The notes below the pieces were generated by a model. That model was given only the letters and a program-made list of their open reading frames with translations. It made no database searches and was not told where the DNA came from. From Clavibacter michiganensis subsp. tessellarius (GTDB taxonomy: Bacteria > Actinomycetota > Actinomycetes > Actinomycetales > Microbacteriaceae), in the NCBI RefSeq assembly GCF_021922985.1, contig NZ_CP040788.1, positions 1,488,001-1,552,000 of the forward strand: 64,000 nt of DNA, in the 5' to 3' direction. The position numbers were made by a program, and so were the translations under genes. Of the stretch, positions 25,447-33,813 are shown piece by piece (the first letter of the stretch is position 1; the number at the start of each line of letters is the position of its first letter).

Positions 25447-26040
25447 CTAGGAGGCCGGGGCGTCCCCCGCGGTCGCGTCGTCGCCGTCCTCGCCGCGGCC
25501 GTCCGCGAGCACCGCGGCCAGCACCTCCCGCACCGCGGCCGCGCCGTCGGGCCCGAGGTGCAGCCGGTCGTCCGTGAACGCCGGGTTGAGCTCGCCGTCG
25601 CCGAAGCCGAGCACCGGCCACAGGTCCACGTGCTCCGCGCGCACGACGGGCGCGAACTGCCGCAGGTGGATGTTCACCACGCGGATCCGCTCGGCCATCT
25701 CGCGCCCGCGCGGCGGCACCGAGAGCACCACGAGGCGCGCGGTCGGCAGGTCGCGGCGGAGGTGGGCGAGGATCGTCTCGAGCGCCCGCACCGTGGGCTC
25801 CGGGCCGCGGCGGAGCCGGCCCAGGTCGTGCGTGCCGACCGAGAGCACGACGGTCGCGGGATCCGCGGCCGCCACCTCCGGCAGGAGCGCGAGCACGTCG
25901 TCGGTCGTCTGGTCGGCGCGGCCGAGGTCGATCGTCGCGGCGGCGTCGTCCGCGTCGCCGGCCGGGAGGAGGGCGCTCCATCCGCCGTCCCCGGTGAGGC
26001 TGTCGCCCAGCAGGACGGTGGTCCGCGTGCCCGGTGCCAT
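25447..26040 (-). CDS. SGNH/GDSL-family hydrolase
   Basis: A 197-residue esterase-like protein with no signal peptide. Block I is TTVLLGDSLTGDGGW with the nucleophilic Ser. Block III, normally GxND, reads SVGTHDLG, so the oxyanion Asn is replaced by His. Block V is DRLHLGPDG with the catalytic Asp and His. The change in block III may lower or shift activity. The ATG at 26040 has GAGAGGCGAC upstream; earlier in-frame starts do not. It ends 14 bp from the convergent TetR gene. Substrate unknown. Confidence 0.82.
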   Translation of the reverse strand: MAPGTRTTVLLGDSLTGDGGWSALLPAGDADDAAATIDLGRADQTTDDVLALLPEVAAADPATVVLSVGTHDLGRLRRGPEPTVRALETILAHLRRDLPTARLVVLSVPPRGREMAERIRVVNIHLRQFAPVVRAEHVDLWPVLGFGDGELNPAFTDDRLHLGPDGAAAVREVLAAVLADGRGEDGDDATAGDAPAS

Positions 26041-26107
26041 GGTGTCGCCTCTCGTCGTGCCCATCATGGACCCCGCCCTGGGCGATGTCACGGGGCGGTG
26101 CTCCCGG

Positions 26108-26551
26108 CTAGCCGCGGTTCCGTCGCAGCGCGCCGCCCCAGCGACGTCGCCGCCGGGGGCCCGCCACGAGCGCGGCCACGGCGACCACGACGGGCAGGCT
26201 GAGGACCGTCGCGAGCAGCGCGCCCGCCTGGCCCGGGGTGATCCGCATGCCGAGCACGTCGAGGGTCACGCGCGTCGCGGCGTGCTGCGTGAGGTCGGTG
26301 ATGCGGCCGCCGTCCGCGGCCTCGGCGGGCAGGGGCGTCCACGCTTCGGAGGGCGTGCTGCGCGGCTCGGGTCCGCGTGCTGCGCCCGCTCCCGCATCCG
26401 ATCCGCCGAGGAGCGCGAGGTCGGCCTGCGCCTGCACCGGCGCGGAGACGCTCATGGTGACGGCGGTGGCGAGGCCCGCGGACGCGAGGGCGATGCCCAC
26501 GAGGGTCAGGAGGATGAGGCCGATGCGCGGCGCCCCGGTCCGCCGGCTCAC
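26108..26551 (-). CDS. Two-helix membrane protein, function unknown
   Basis: A 147-residue protein. Hydrophobic segments are at about 12-33 and 108-130, with a hydrophilic Gly/Ala/Pro-rich region outside the membrane between them. A basic Arg-rich tail follows the second helix. It starts at a GTG that overlaps the stop of the upstream SDR/DUF2867 gene by four bases (GTGA), so the pair is translationally coupled and may function together. I do not recognise the family. Confidence 0.65.
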   Translation of the reverse strand: MSRRTGAPRIGLILLTLVGIALASAGLATAVTMSVSAPVQAQADLALLGGSDAGAGAARGPEPRSTPSEAWTPLPAEAADGGRITDLTQHAATRVTLDVLGMRITPGQAGALLATVLSLPVVVAVAALVAGPRRRRRWGGALRRNRG

Positions 26552-28074
26552 CGGGCGGCCTCCGCGGGCGTCCGCTCCGGCTCCCGGGCGCGCGTCGCCG
26601 CGAGCGCCTTCGCGGTGATGCGGTTCGCCATCGAGGTGAAGATCACGCCGTGGAACGGCAGGATCGAGAACCAGTAGAGCCGGCCCGCGAGCCCGGACGG
26701 GAAGAAGATCGCCCGCTGCCGGTACTCGCTGCCGCCGCCCTCGCGCGGCGTCGCGCTGAGCTCCAGCCAGGCCTCGCCCGGCAGCTTCATCTCGGCGCGC
26801 AGCCGCAGGCTGGATCCGTGCTCGATGTGCTCGACGCGCCAGAAGTCGAGCGCGTCGCCGGTCTGCAGGCTGGTCGCGCTGCGGCGGCCGCGGCGGAGGC
26901 CCACCCCGCCGACGAGCTTGTCCATGTAGCCGCGGGCGGCCCAGGCCACGGGCAGGGAGTACCAGCCGTTGTCGCCGCCGATCGACTCGATGACGGCCCA
27001 CAGGTCCGCGGGGGCCGCGTCGGTCGAGCGCTCCTTGAGGTCGAGGTAGACGGTGTGGCCCGACCAGTCCGGGTCGCTCGGCAGCAGGTCGCTCGGCGCG
27101 CCGACGACGGCGGAGTCCTTCCAGCTCGTCTCGACGACGCCGTCGCGCATCCTGCCGAGGGCGAGCCGGACCGAGCGGCGGTAGCCCGTGAGGCCGCCCT
27201 CGGGATCCGGGATGAAGGTGGAGATGTCGTGCTCCCCCATCACGCAGTCGTACTGCAGCGACTCGATGATCGGCACGGCGAGCGTGCGCGGGATGGGCGT
27301 GACCACGTTCACCCAGTGGGCGGCCAGGCGCGGGGCGAAGACCGGGATGGAGGCGATGGGCCGCTGCGGCAGGCCCGCCTCGACCGCGTAGCCGTTCATC
27401 ATCTGGCCGTAGCGGAGGACGTCGGGGCCGCCGATGTCGAAGGTGCGGTTGAGGTCGGCGGGCAGGTCGGCCGCGGCGACGAGGTAGTAGAGGACGTCGC
27501 GGATCGCGATGGGCTGGATGAAGTTGCGCACCCAGCCGGGCGCGGGCATGAAGGGCAGCACCTCGGTGAGGTGGCGGATCATCTCGAACGACGTGGAGCC
27601 GGATCCGATGACCACGCCCGCCTGCAGCGCGATGGTCGGCACGCCGCTCGCGAGGAGCACGTCGCCGACGGCCTTGCGGCTCGCGAGGTGCTTGGAGAGC
27701 TCCTCGGTGTCCGGGTGCAGCCCGCCGAGGTAGACGATGCGGCCGACGCCCGCCGCCTTCGCGGCCTCGGCGACGTTGCGGGCCGACGTGCGCTCGGATG
27801 CCGCGAAGTCGCCCTTCGCGCCCATCCCGTGCACCAGGTAGTAGAGGACGTCGACGCCGTCGACCGCCGGGCCGAGGGTGGACGCGTCGGAGAGGTCGCC
27901 CTGGACGACCTCCACGTCGCCGCGCCACGGGACGTCCGTGAGGCGACGCGGGTCGCGGACGAGCACGCGCACCCGGAAGCCGGCCTCGATGAGGCGCGGC
28001 ACGAGCCGACCGCCGATGTAGCCCGTCGCTCCGGTCACGAGGGCGAGACGGGAGGCGACGTTCGGCGATGTCAT
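26548..28074 (-). CDS. SDR-type NAD(P)-binding protein with DUF2867 domain
   Basis: A 508-residue fusion. Residues about 1-310 are an atypical short-chain dehydrogenase with nucleotide motif VTGATGYIGGRLVPRL, then VRDPRRL, YLVHGMG and VYLGGLHPD. Residues about 340-490 are DUF2867, containing DLWAVIESIGGDNGWYS and WRVEHIEHGSSLRLRAEMKL, and ending in GRLYWFSILPFHGVIF. Proteins of this layout are thought to be NAD(P)-dependent reductases or nucleotide-sensing proteins; substrate unknown. ATG with TAGCGT exactly six bases upstream suggests a leaderless start, although the spacer GAGGGA resembles a ribosome-binding site. Confidence 0.87.
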   Translation of the reverse strand: MTSPNVASRLALVTGATGYIGGRLVPRLIEAGFRVRVLVRDPRRLTDVPWRGDVEVVQGDLSDASTLGPAVDGVDVLYYLVHGMGAKGDFAASERTSARNVAEAAKAAGVGRIVYLGGLHPDTEELSKHLASRKAVGDVLLASGVPTIALQAGVVIGSGSTSFEMIRHLTEVLPFMPAPGWVRNFIQPIAIRDVLYYLVAAADLPADLNRTFDIGGPDVLRYGQMMNGYAVEAGLPQRPIASIPVFAPRLAAHWVNVVTPIPRTLAVPIIESLQYDCVMGEHDISTFIPDPEGGLTGYRRSVRLALGRMRDGVVETSWKDSAVVGAPSDLLPSDPDWSGHTVYLDLKERSTDAAPADLWAVIESIGGDNGWYSLPVAWAARGYMDKLVGGVGLRRGRRSATSLQTGDALDFWRVEHIEHGSSLRLRAEMKLPGEAWLELSATPREGGGSEYRQRAIFFPSGLAGRLYWFSILPFHGVIFTSMANRITAKALAATRAREPERTPAEAAR

Positions 28075-28080
28075 TCCCTC

Positions 28081-28086
28081 ACGCTA
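28081..28086 (-). promoter_or_regulatory. -10 box of the SDR/DUF2867 gene
   Basis: TAGCGT on the minus strand with a six-base spacer to the ATG at 28074, the same geometry as the S9 peptidase and OsmC genes. Confidence 0.5.
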
Positions 28087-28147
28087 GGCAATCAGCCTGG
28101 CAAGCGGCTCCCAGGAGCCGGGACGCCGCGTGGACGACGGCCGGGGA

Positions 28148-28909
28148 TCAGCCCTCGGCGGACTCGAGCTCGGCGAGGTACCGGCGCCAGGTGGAGCCGT
28201 GCTCCGCCTCGCACGTGGACCAGTCGACCGGCATGCCGTGGACCAGGTCCTCCAGCAGGTCGAGGTGCAGGCGCCAGCTCGCCTTGAGCACGTTCGCGAT
28301 GCCCGAGGGCAGCACCCCCGAGACCGTCACGACGAGCTCGGTCTGCCGGTCGCGCGGCCCGCCGGGGACGTCCTCCAGGCGGAAGTGGAAGTGCGCGGTG
28401 ACCTCGCCCTCGTGCAGGAACGTGTACTGGATCTGGCGCTCCTCGTCGAAGCGGCTGACGATCCCGCCGGCGGCCGAGGAGAGGCTCCGGTCCGGCACGG
28501 TCATCCACTCGAACCAGAAGTCGCCGCCCTCCCGCGGCTCGACGGTGGCCTCCGCGAGCCAGCCGGAGAGCATGTCCCCGTCGGACACCGCGTCCCACAC
28601 GATGGGCGCGGGCAGGTCGACGAGACGGCGGAAGACGAACTGGTACGGCAGGAAGACGGTGGACGCCTTCGCCTCGTCGAGCAGCGCGCCGGCGAAGGAC
28701 GGGAAGCGGGCCCGGGTCTCGGTGACCTCGTCCTCGAGGCCGACGGAGGCGGGCATCCCCTCGTCGAGCTCGCGGGAGGCGAGGCGCGCCTCGGTCGCGT
28801 CGGCGAAGTCGAGCGCGGGAGCGGTGCCGCGGCGCGCGGGTGCCGCGTGCTCGGAGCGCGGGTCGGAGGGCTCTCTGGGGGCCTGTCCGGGAGTGTGATC
28901 GGGATCCAC
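28148..28909 (-). CDS. SRPBCC/AHSA1-like START-fold protein
   Basis: A 253-residue protein. The first 65 residues are Pro/Glu/Asp-rich and likely flexible. The SRPBCC fold covers about 85-245, with FRRLVDLPAPIVWDAVSDGD, MLSGWLAEATVEPREGG and FLHEGEVTAHFHFRL. This is the layout of AHSA1-like ligand-binding proteins. It ends in a Trp/Glu-rich helix. Start GTG 28909 is supported by TAGGCT six bases upstream; no Shine-Dalgarno is present, so the mRNA is likely leaderless. Ligand unknown. Confidence 0.78.
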   Translation of the reverse strand: MDPDHTPGQAPREPSDPRSEHAAPARRGTAPALDFADATEARLASRELDEGMPASVGLEDEVTETRARFPSFAGALLDEAKASTVFLPYQFVFRRLVDLPAPIVWDAVSDGDMLSGWLAEATVEPREGGDFWFEWMTVPDRSLSSAAGGIVSRFDEERQIQYTFLHEGEVTAHFHFRLEDVPGGPRDRQTELVVTVSGVLPSGIANVLKASWRLHLDLLEDLVHGMPVDWSTCEAEHGSTWRRYLAELESAEG

Positions 28910-28915
28910 GTGCCG

Positions 28916-28921
28916 AGCCTA
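28916..28921 (-). promoter_or_regulatory. -10 box of the SRPBCC gene
   Basis: TAGGCT on the minus strand, six bases before the GTG start at 28909. Confidence 0.5.
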
Positions 28922-29082
28922 GGCGCGGAGCCGCTGGTCGGCCCATGAATTCCACACAGGTGTCAGGGCACCCGGGCCGGCGGAGGCTCCCGTGCGGGCC
29001 GCGCGTCTCCGGGCGGGGCGCGTGCCCGCCCCTATCCTGGACGCCGGTGGCCGGGTGGATCCGGGACCGGGACAGGACGAAG

Positions 29083-30021
29083 ATGCCTCGCACGCTCGCG
29101 CTCGCCGTCGACTTCGGCGGCACCAAGGTCGACTCCGCGCTCGTGGACGACGCCGGCCGCGTGCTCGAGGGGAGCCGCTTCCGCGGGCCCACCGGCCCCG
29201 AGCGGTCCGCCGACGAGCTGCTCGACTCCGTCCTGGGCGTCGCCCGGAAGGCGCTCGCCGCGCTGCCGGCGGACGCGGAGCTCGTGGGCACCGGGCTCGC
29301 GGCCGCGGGCCCCGTCGACGTCCGCGACGGCCTCGTCTCCCCGCTCAACGTGCCCGTCTGGCGCGACTACCCGCTCCGCGACCGCATCGCCGAGCTGACG
29401 CCCGACGTGCCCGTCACCCTCCAGGTCGACGGCCTCGCCATCACCCTCGCCGAGCACTGGGTCGGAGCCGGCCGCGGGTACGACGACGTCATGGGCATGA
29501 TCGTGTCCACCGGCGTCGGCGGCGGCCTCGTGCTCTCCGGCCGGACGGCCGCGGGGGCCACGGGCAACGCCGGCCACATCGGCCACGTGGAGGTCGCGGG
29601 CTTCGACGACCCGTGCAGCTGCGGCGGCCAGGGCTGCGTCGAGGCCGTGGCCTCGGGGCCGCGCAGCGTCGCGTGGGCGCGCGCCCGCGGCTGGACCGGA
29701 TCCACCGGCGAGGACCTCGCGGCCTCCTACCGCGACGGCGACGAGACGGCCGTCGCGGCCGTGCGCCGGGCCGGCCTCGCGATCGGACGGGCCATCGCGT
29801 CGGCCAGCTCGCTCGTCGACCTCGACGTCGTCGCGATCGGCGGCGGCTTCAGCCGCGTCACGCCCGACCTGTTCGACATGATCCGCGAGCCGCTCGCGCT
29901 CCGCACGCAGTTCGGCTTCGTCATGAAGACGCGCGTCGTGCCCACCGGCCTCTCGGAGGACGGCCCCCTCATCGGCGCGGGCGCGCTCGTGCACCGCCAG
30001 GAGATGGTCCCGAGCTTCTGA
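29083..30021 (+). CDS. ROK-family sugar kinase
   Basis: A 312-residue kinase-fold protein. The ATP phosphate loop is AVDFGGTKVDSALVD. The ROK zinc motif reads GHIGHVEV followed by CSCGGQGCVE, with three conserved Cys and the His. IVSTGVGGGLVLSG and VVAIGGGFSRVTPDL complete the ATPase core. Such proteins phosphorylate glucose, N-acetylglucosamine or related sugars, or act as sugar-responsive regulators; there is no helix-turn-helix, so it is a kinase. An upstream TATCCT -10 (29033-29038) gives a 38-nt leader with a GGAC-type ribosome-binding site. The start is ATG at 29083. Confidence 0.9.
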   Translation: MPRTLALAVDFGGTKVDSALVDDAGRVLEGSRFRGPTGPERSADELLDSVLGVARKALAALPADAELVGTGLAAAGPVDVRDGLVSPLNVPVWRDYPLRDRIAELTPDVPVTLQVDGLAITLAEHWVGAGRGYDDVMGMIVSTGVGGGLVLSGRTAAGATGNAGHIGHVEVAGFDDPCSCGGQGCVEAVASGPRSVAWARARGWTGSTGEDLAASYRDGDETAVAAVRRAGLAIGRAIASASSLVDLDVVAIGGGFSRVTPDLFDMIREPLALRTQFGFVMKTRVVPTGLSEDGPLIGAGALVHRQEMVPSF

Positions 30022-30024
30022 GCG

Positions 30025-30063
30025 GGATCCGGGTGCCGGCCCGCGCGGCCGGCACCCGGATCC
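30025..30063. terminator. Strong bidirectional terminator
   Basis: GGATCCGGGTGCCGGC and GCCGGCACCCGGATCC form a perfect 16-bp stem with a 7-nt loop CCGCGCG. It lies between the convergent ROK kinase and PHP-domain genes. Confidence 0.9.
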
Positions 30064-30070
30064 GCGCCGC

Positions 30071-31672
30071 CTAGGACAGCTCGGCGTAGAGCGGGCTCGT
30101 GTAGAACCAGAGGTCCTCCCACGGGTCCGCGTCGCCCAGCACGTCGATGGCGGGGCCGGCCGGGTCGATCGCCGCGCCGAGGAACCCGGGCTGCTGCCGC
30201 TTGCCGTCGGTGCCGCGCAGGCGCACGTAGAAGCGGTCGCCGGGCGGCGTGATCTCGAGCGAGAGCCGGTGTCCGCCGGCGATGGGGGCGAGCTGCGCGA
30301 CCGGGAGCTGCGCGACGACGCGGGTGTCGGGCGCGGTCATGGCGTCGCGGTCGGCGGCGGGGCCGTCGATCCGGCCGACGATCACGTCCACGCGCGCGAG
30401 CTCGGGCACGAAGCCGGCGCGGTTCGGGCGCGAGGCCGTCATGATGTCCGCCGTCACGGTCACCTTCCGGTCGCGCTTGCCGATGAGCGTGCCGCCCAGC
30501 GGGATCGTGCGGCCGCGCTCGAGGACCAGGCGGACGTCGAGCGAGTCGACGAGGCCGCCGTGGTCGACCCACACGCGGCCGGCGCGGATCGCGTCGAGCA
30601 CGGACGTGTGGTCCTGGCGGACCGCGCCCACGTGCGTGCGGCTGTAGTGGCCGGGCCAGAAGTCGTTCTCGTCGGTGTCGACGCCGCCGCGGTAGACGGG
30701 ATCCACCATGCGGCCGTCACGCTCGTAGTCGCTCCCGGGGCCGGTCTCGGTCGTGTCGAGGTAGACGTTGTGGCTGTCGCTCGTGGCCGTGACGACGAAG
30801 CGGCGGCCCTCGGCGAGCATCGAGTCCCAGACGCCGCCGACCGTGGCGGTGACCCAGTCGAAGCCGCCCCAGGTGCGGTACGACTCGGCCGGGTAGCCCG
30901 GGAACGAGTACGCGCTCGCGGCGTTGCCGTAGAGGCCGCGCGCGCCCACCGTGCTGTGCGGCGTGGGGAGCCCGCCCGCCTGGTGGCCGGGCGCGCCCTC
31001 CATGCCGAGGACCACGCGGGGACCGGCGTCCTGCCACGCGCGCAGCTCGTGCGGGGAGTCGATGCCGAGGCGCGAGGGGTGGTTGGGGAGCATGGCGGCG
31101 TCCTTCACGCGCCGCGAGGCCACGGCCTGCTCGAGGAAGCGGATCCCCTCGAGCGCGAGCGCCTCGTTCGCCGGGGTCCCGTCGCGCGTGCCCTTCACCC
31201 GGGCGTCCCAGCGGTCCTCGATCTCCTTCAGCACGCCGACCGCGTCGCCCTGCGGGTGCACGAAGACGGTCGCGTGCTCGGCGCCCGGGATGTTCCACTC
31301 CAGGCCGTGGAAGATCACGATCTCGGAGCCGAACTCCTTCCGCGCCTCCTCGAGGAAGGGGACGATCGCGTCGACGCTGCCCTTCGTCGAGTGGGCCGTG
31401 TTGCCGTGGTCGGTGAGCACGATCCACTGCACGCCGTTCGCGACGGCCTGGCGGATGTGGTCGCGGACGCGGTACTTGCCGTCGTTGCTGAAGAGGGTGT
31501 GCACGTGGTGGTCGCCCTCGAGCCACAGGTAGCCGCCGACCTTGGCCGGTGCGCCGGCCGCGCGGGCCGCGGGGGTGGATCCGAAGGCGGCGAGCGCCGC
31601 GCCGGCACCGACCCCGGCGCCTCCCTGGAGCAGGCCCCTGCGGCTCACCGTCGTGCGTGCGTCGTGCGTCAT
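30071..31672 (-). CDS. Tat-exported PHP-domain metallohydrolase (CehA/McbA type)
   Basis: A 533-residue secreted protein. The N-terminus has the twin-arginine motif SRRGLLQGG and a hydrophobic stretch ending in AARAAGAP, a Tat signal. The PHP domain starts with DHHVHTLFSNDG (His ligands) and VLTDHGNTAHS. IVIFHGLEWNIPGAEHATVF and NHPSRLGI supply more metal His. The C-terminal part is beta-rich and may bind substrate. Members hydrolyse phosphoesters or carbamate-like compounds. ATG at 31672 has GGAGG upstream; an earlier in-frame ATG at 31723 would add 17 basic residues without a good ribosome site. Confidence 0.88.
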   Translation of the reverse strand: MTHDARTTVSRRGLLQGGAGVGAGAALAAFGSTPAARAAGAPAKVGGYLWLEGDHHVHTLFSNDGKYRVRDHIRQAVANGVQWIVLTDHGNTAHSTKGSVDAIVPFLEEARKEFGSEIVIFHGLEWNIPGAEHATVFVHPQGDAVGVLKEIEDRWDARVKGTRDGTPANEALALEGIRFLEQAVASRRVKDAAMLPNHPSRLGIDSPHELRAWQDAGPRVVLGMEGAPGHQAGGLPTPHSTVGARGLYGNAASAYSFPGYPAESYRTWGGFDWVTATVGGVWDSMLAEGRRFVVTATSDSHNVYLDTTETGPGSDYERDGRMVDPVYRGGVDTDENDFWPGHYSRTHVGAVRQDHTSVLDAIRAGRVWVDHGGLVDSLDVRLVLERGRTIPLGGTLIGKRDRKVTVTADIMTASRPNRAGFVPELARVDVIVGRIDGPAADRDAMTAPDTRVVAQLPVAQLAPIAGGHRLSLEITPPGDRFYVRLRGTDGKRQQPGFLGAAIDPAGPAIDVLGDADPWEDLWFYTSPLYAELS

Positions 31673-31805
31673 CCGTGTCCTCCGAGTCGCTGTGCGGGTA
31701 CATTTCCCACCCTGACGAATCAAGGCGACGCGGGATGGACGCGCGGTGACGGGGAGGCGGTCGGGAGGTGAACGCGACGGGCGTGCGGCTGGGGGCGGCG
31801 GCGGG
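31673..31805. other. Short gap with no gene
   Basis: The 133 bp between the PHP-domain gene and the MFS gene include AAATGTACCCG-like sequence near 31700 that is more AT-rich than its surroundings. It probably carries the PHP gene promoter, but no confident -10/-35 pair was read. Confidence 0.4.
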
Positions 31806-33074
31806 TCAGCGGACGCGCGCGGCCTCGTCGCGCGCGGCGCGGTCCCAGGTGTCCTCGAGCATGCGCGGCCGGGCGAGGTAGAAGCCCGAGGCGGAGGCCA
31901 CGGCCACCAGCGAGAAGAGCATGAGGAGCGGCACGGTCCAGCCGCCGGTCGCCTCGTGGAGGATGCCGAACAGCAGCGGCCCGAGGGCGCCGATCGAGTA
32001 GCCGATGCCCTGCACGAAGCCGCTGAGGGCGACCACTCCCCCGTGCGTGCGAGTCCGCAGGTTGATGAGCACGAAGACGAGCGGGAACAGCAGCGGCCCG
32101 GATCCGGCGGCGGCCACCCACAGCAGCGGCGCCGCGGCGGGCGCGACCAGGAGGCCGACGTAGCCGACGACGAAGAACAGCACGCCGACCTGGATCAGGA
32201 TGCCCACGTTCCTCATGCGCGCCGCGAGGATCGGCATGACGATCGCCGCGGGCAGCCCCATGAACCCGAAGACGGCGAGGAGCGCGCCGGATGCGACGGG
32301 CGACTGGCCCGCCGTGTCCTGCAGCAGCGCGGGCAGCCAGGCGAACATCGCGTACGCGTTGAACGACGACGCCGCCTGGATCCCGACGAGCGCCCACGCG
32401 ACCGGCGAGCGGAACACGCGGCCGGTGACGGCGGCCGGCGCCTCCTCCACCCGGTCCGCGCCGGCGAGCGCGGCGGCGCGCTCGCGCCGGGCGTGACGGT
32501 GGTGCTCCACCAGGAGCGCGACCCACGGGACGAGCGCGACGACGGCGACGAGGGCCCACGTGCCGATGGCGACGCGCCAGCCGGCGCCGTCGGCGAGCGG
32601 CGCGGCCACGAGCGACGGGACGCCGGTGCTGATCGACATCATCACGGTGGTGACGGAGGTGAGCGAGCCGATCCGGCCGGGGAAGTACTTCTTGACCAGC
32701 GGCGGCAGCAGGACGTTGCCGAGGCCCATGCCCGCGAGCGCGAGGATCGTGCCGACGCCGAACACGACCACGTGGGAGGATCCGGCGCGCACCAGGTGCC
32801 CGGCGATCATCGCGGCGAGGCCCACGACCACGGTGAGCTCGAGGCCCAGGCGGCGCGAGATGGCGGGCGCCAGCAGGCCGAACAGCGCGAAGCAGACGGG
32901 CGGCAGGGCGCCGAGCACGCCGATCGACACGGTGTCGAGCGGCACGTCGCGGCCGATCTGGTCGACGATCGGCGAGAAGACGGCGACGGCGGTGCGGAGG
33001 TTTAGGGCCACCAGCACGATGCCGACGAGGGCGAGGAGCGCACCCGCGCGGGGAGCGGCGGGAGGAGTCGTCAC
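31806..33074 (-). CDS. MFS transporter, CynX/NimT family
   Basis: A 422-residue, 12-helix carrier. It begins with ALVGIVLVALNLRTAVAVFS, the usual first helix of the cyanate/nitroimidazole (CynX) group. Later blocks include SPIVDQIGRDVPLDTVSIG, KKYFPGRIGSLTSVTTVMMS and ALSGFVQGIGYSIGALGP. The NLRTAV and QGIGY motifs are characteristic of the group. It likely exports or imports small anions or drugs; the true substrate is not known. Two GTG codons are possible; 33074 is six bases after a TAGAAT -10 box, so it is preferred. It is divergent from the next gene with only 37 bp between starts. Confidence 0.85.
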   Translation of the reverse strand: MTTPPAAPRAGALLALVGIVLVALNLRTAVAVFSPIVDQIGRDVPLDTVSIGVLGALPPVCFALFGLLAPAISRRLGLELTVVVGLAAMIAGHLVRAGSSHVVVFGVGTILALAGMGLGNVLLPPLVKKYFPGRIGSLTSVTTVMMSISTGVPSLVAAPLADGAGWRVAIGTWALVAVVALVPWVALLVEHHRHARRERAAALAGADRVEEAPAAVTGRVFRSPVAWALVGIQAASSFNAYAMFAWLPALLQDTAGQSPVASGALLAVFGFMGLPAAIVMPILAARMRNVGILIQVGVLFFVVGYVGLLVAPAAAPLLWVAAAGSGPLLFPLVFVLINLRTRTHGGVVALSGFVQGIGYSIGALGPLLFGILHEATGGWTVPLLMLFSLVAVASASGFYLARPRMLEDTWDRAARDEAARVR

Positions 33075-33080
33075 CACCAG

Positions 33081-33086
33081 ATTCTA
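33081..33086 (-). promoter_or_regulatory. -10 box of the CynX-type carrier gene
   Basis: TAGAAT on the minus strand, six bases before GTG 33074. It lies only 12 bp from the oppositely facing -10 of the next gene. Confidence 0.5.
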
Positions 33087-33098
33087 CGGCGGCCGGAA

Positions 33099-33104
33099 TA
33101 GGCT
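33099..33104 (+). promoter_or_regulatory. -10 box of the DinB/MDMPI-like gene
   Basis: TAGGCT, then seven bases, then the ATG at 33112. It has no Shine-Dalgarno, so the mRNA is likely leaderless. Confidence 0.55.
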
Positions 33105-33111
33105 CTCGGCC

Positions 33112-33813
33112 ATGAGCGAGATCTCCCGTCACCTGCCCCTCAGCCAGCGTCCCTCCGAGCCCGAGGCGCGCGTGACGGGCGTGTGGAGCGCGGAGATCGC
33201 GGACGTCCTCGACCGCACGGCCGACCTCCTCGACTCGCTCGACGCGGACGGCTGGGAGGCCGCCAGCATGTGCGAGGGCTGGACCGTGCGCGACGTCGCC
33301 GGGCACGTCGTGTGGCGGGTCGGCGCGAGCAACGCCGCCATGGTGCGCACGGCCGTCGGGTCGCTGCGCCGCCGCCCCCACCTCAACCCCATGCACGTGA
33401 TGGACGACCTCAGCGCCGACGAGGCCGCTCGCTCCCCCGAGGAGCTCGTCGCCCGGATCCGCGCCATCGCCGCCGACAAGCGCGCGGGGAAGGGCCGCAA
33501 GCGGCTCCCGGAGCTCCTCGAGGTGGTCGTGCACGCCTTCGACATCGCGCACGCGCTGAAGGCGGACCTCGAGCTCGACCACCGGTCGACGGGCGCCGTC
33601 GCGGTGGCCCGCGCGGCGATCGCCCCCGCCGCGATCCGCGGGGTGCTGCGCGCCCGGACGCTCCGCGCCTCCGACGCCGGCTGGAGCGTGGGCCACGGTC
33701 CCGCCATCGAGGCCACCGCGTCGACGCTGATCATGTACCTCTTCGGCCGCACGCCCCGCCCCGAGGGCGACGCCGCGGCGAGCCCGGCCGCCGGGGCCGG
33801 CGACGCGGCCTAG
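33112..33813 (+). CDS. Maleylpyruvate isomerase N-terminal-like (DinB-fold, TIGR03083-type) protein
   Basis: A 233-residue protein with the four-helix DinB fold used by mycothiol-dependent enzymes. The metal-binding family pattern appears as CEGWTVRDVAGHVVWRVGAS (about residues 55-75), and a second His lies in LEVVVHAFDIAHAL. Members are thiol-dependent isomerases or S-transferases; the substrate cannot be read from sequence. The Ala-rich C-terminus overlaps the stop of convergent ribF. The upstream promoter faces the carrier gene's promoter. Confidence 0.8.
   Translation: MSEISRHLPLSQRPSEPEARVTGVWSAEIADVLDRTADLLDSLDADGWEAASMCEGWTVRDVAGHVVWRVGASNAAMVRTAVGSLRRRPHLNPMHVMDDLSADEAARSPEELVARIRAIAADKRAGKGRKRLPELLEVVVHAFDIAHALKADLELDHRSTGAVAVARAAIAPAAIRGVLRARTLRASDAGWSVGHGPAIEATASTLIMYLFGRTPRPEGDAAASPAAGAGDAA

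Noticed and set aside
28945..28965. GAATTCCACACAGG-like sequence resembling cloning-vector sequence
   Set aside because: Only about 12 bases match, no further vector sequence follows, and the surrounding composition is native.
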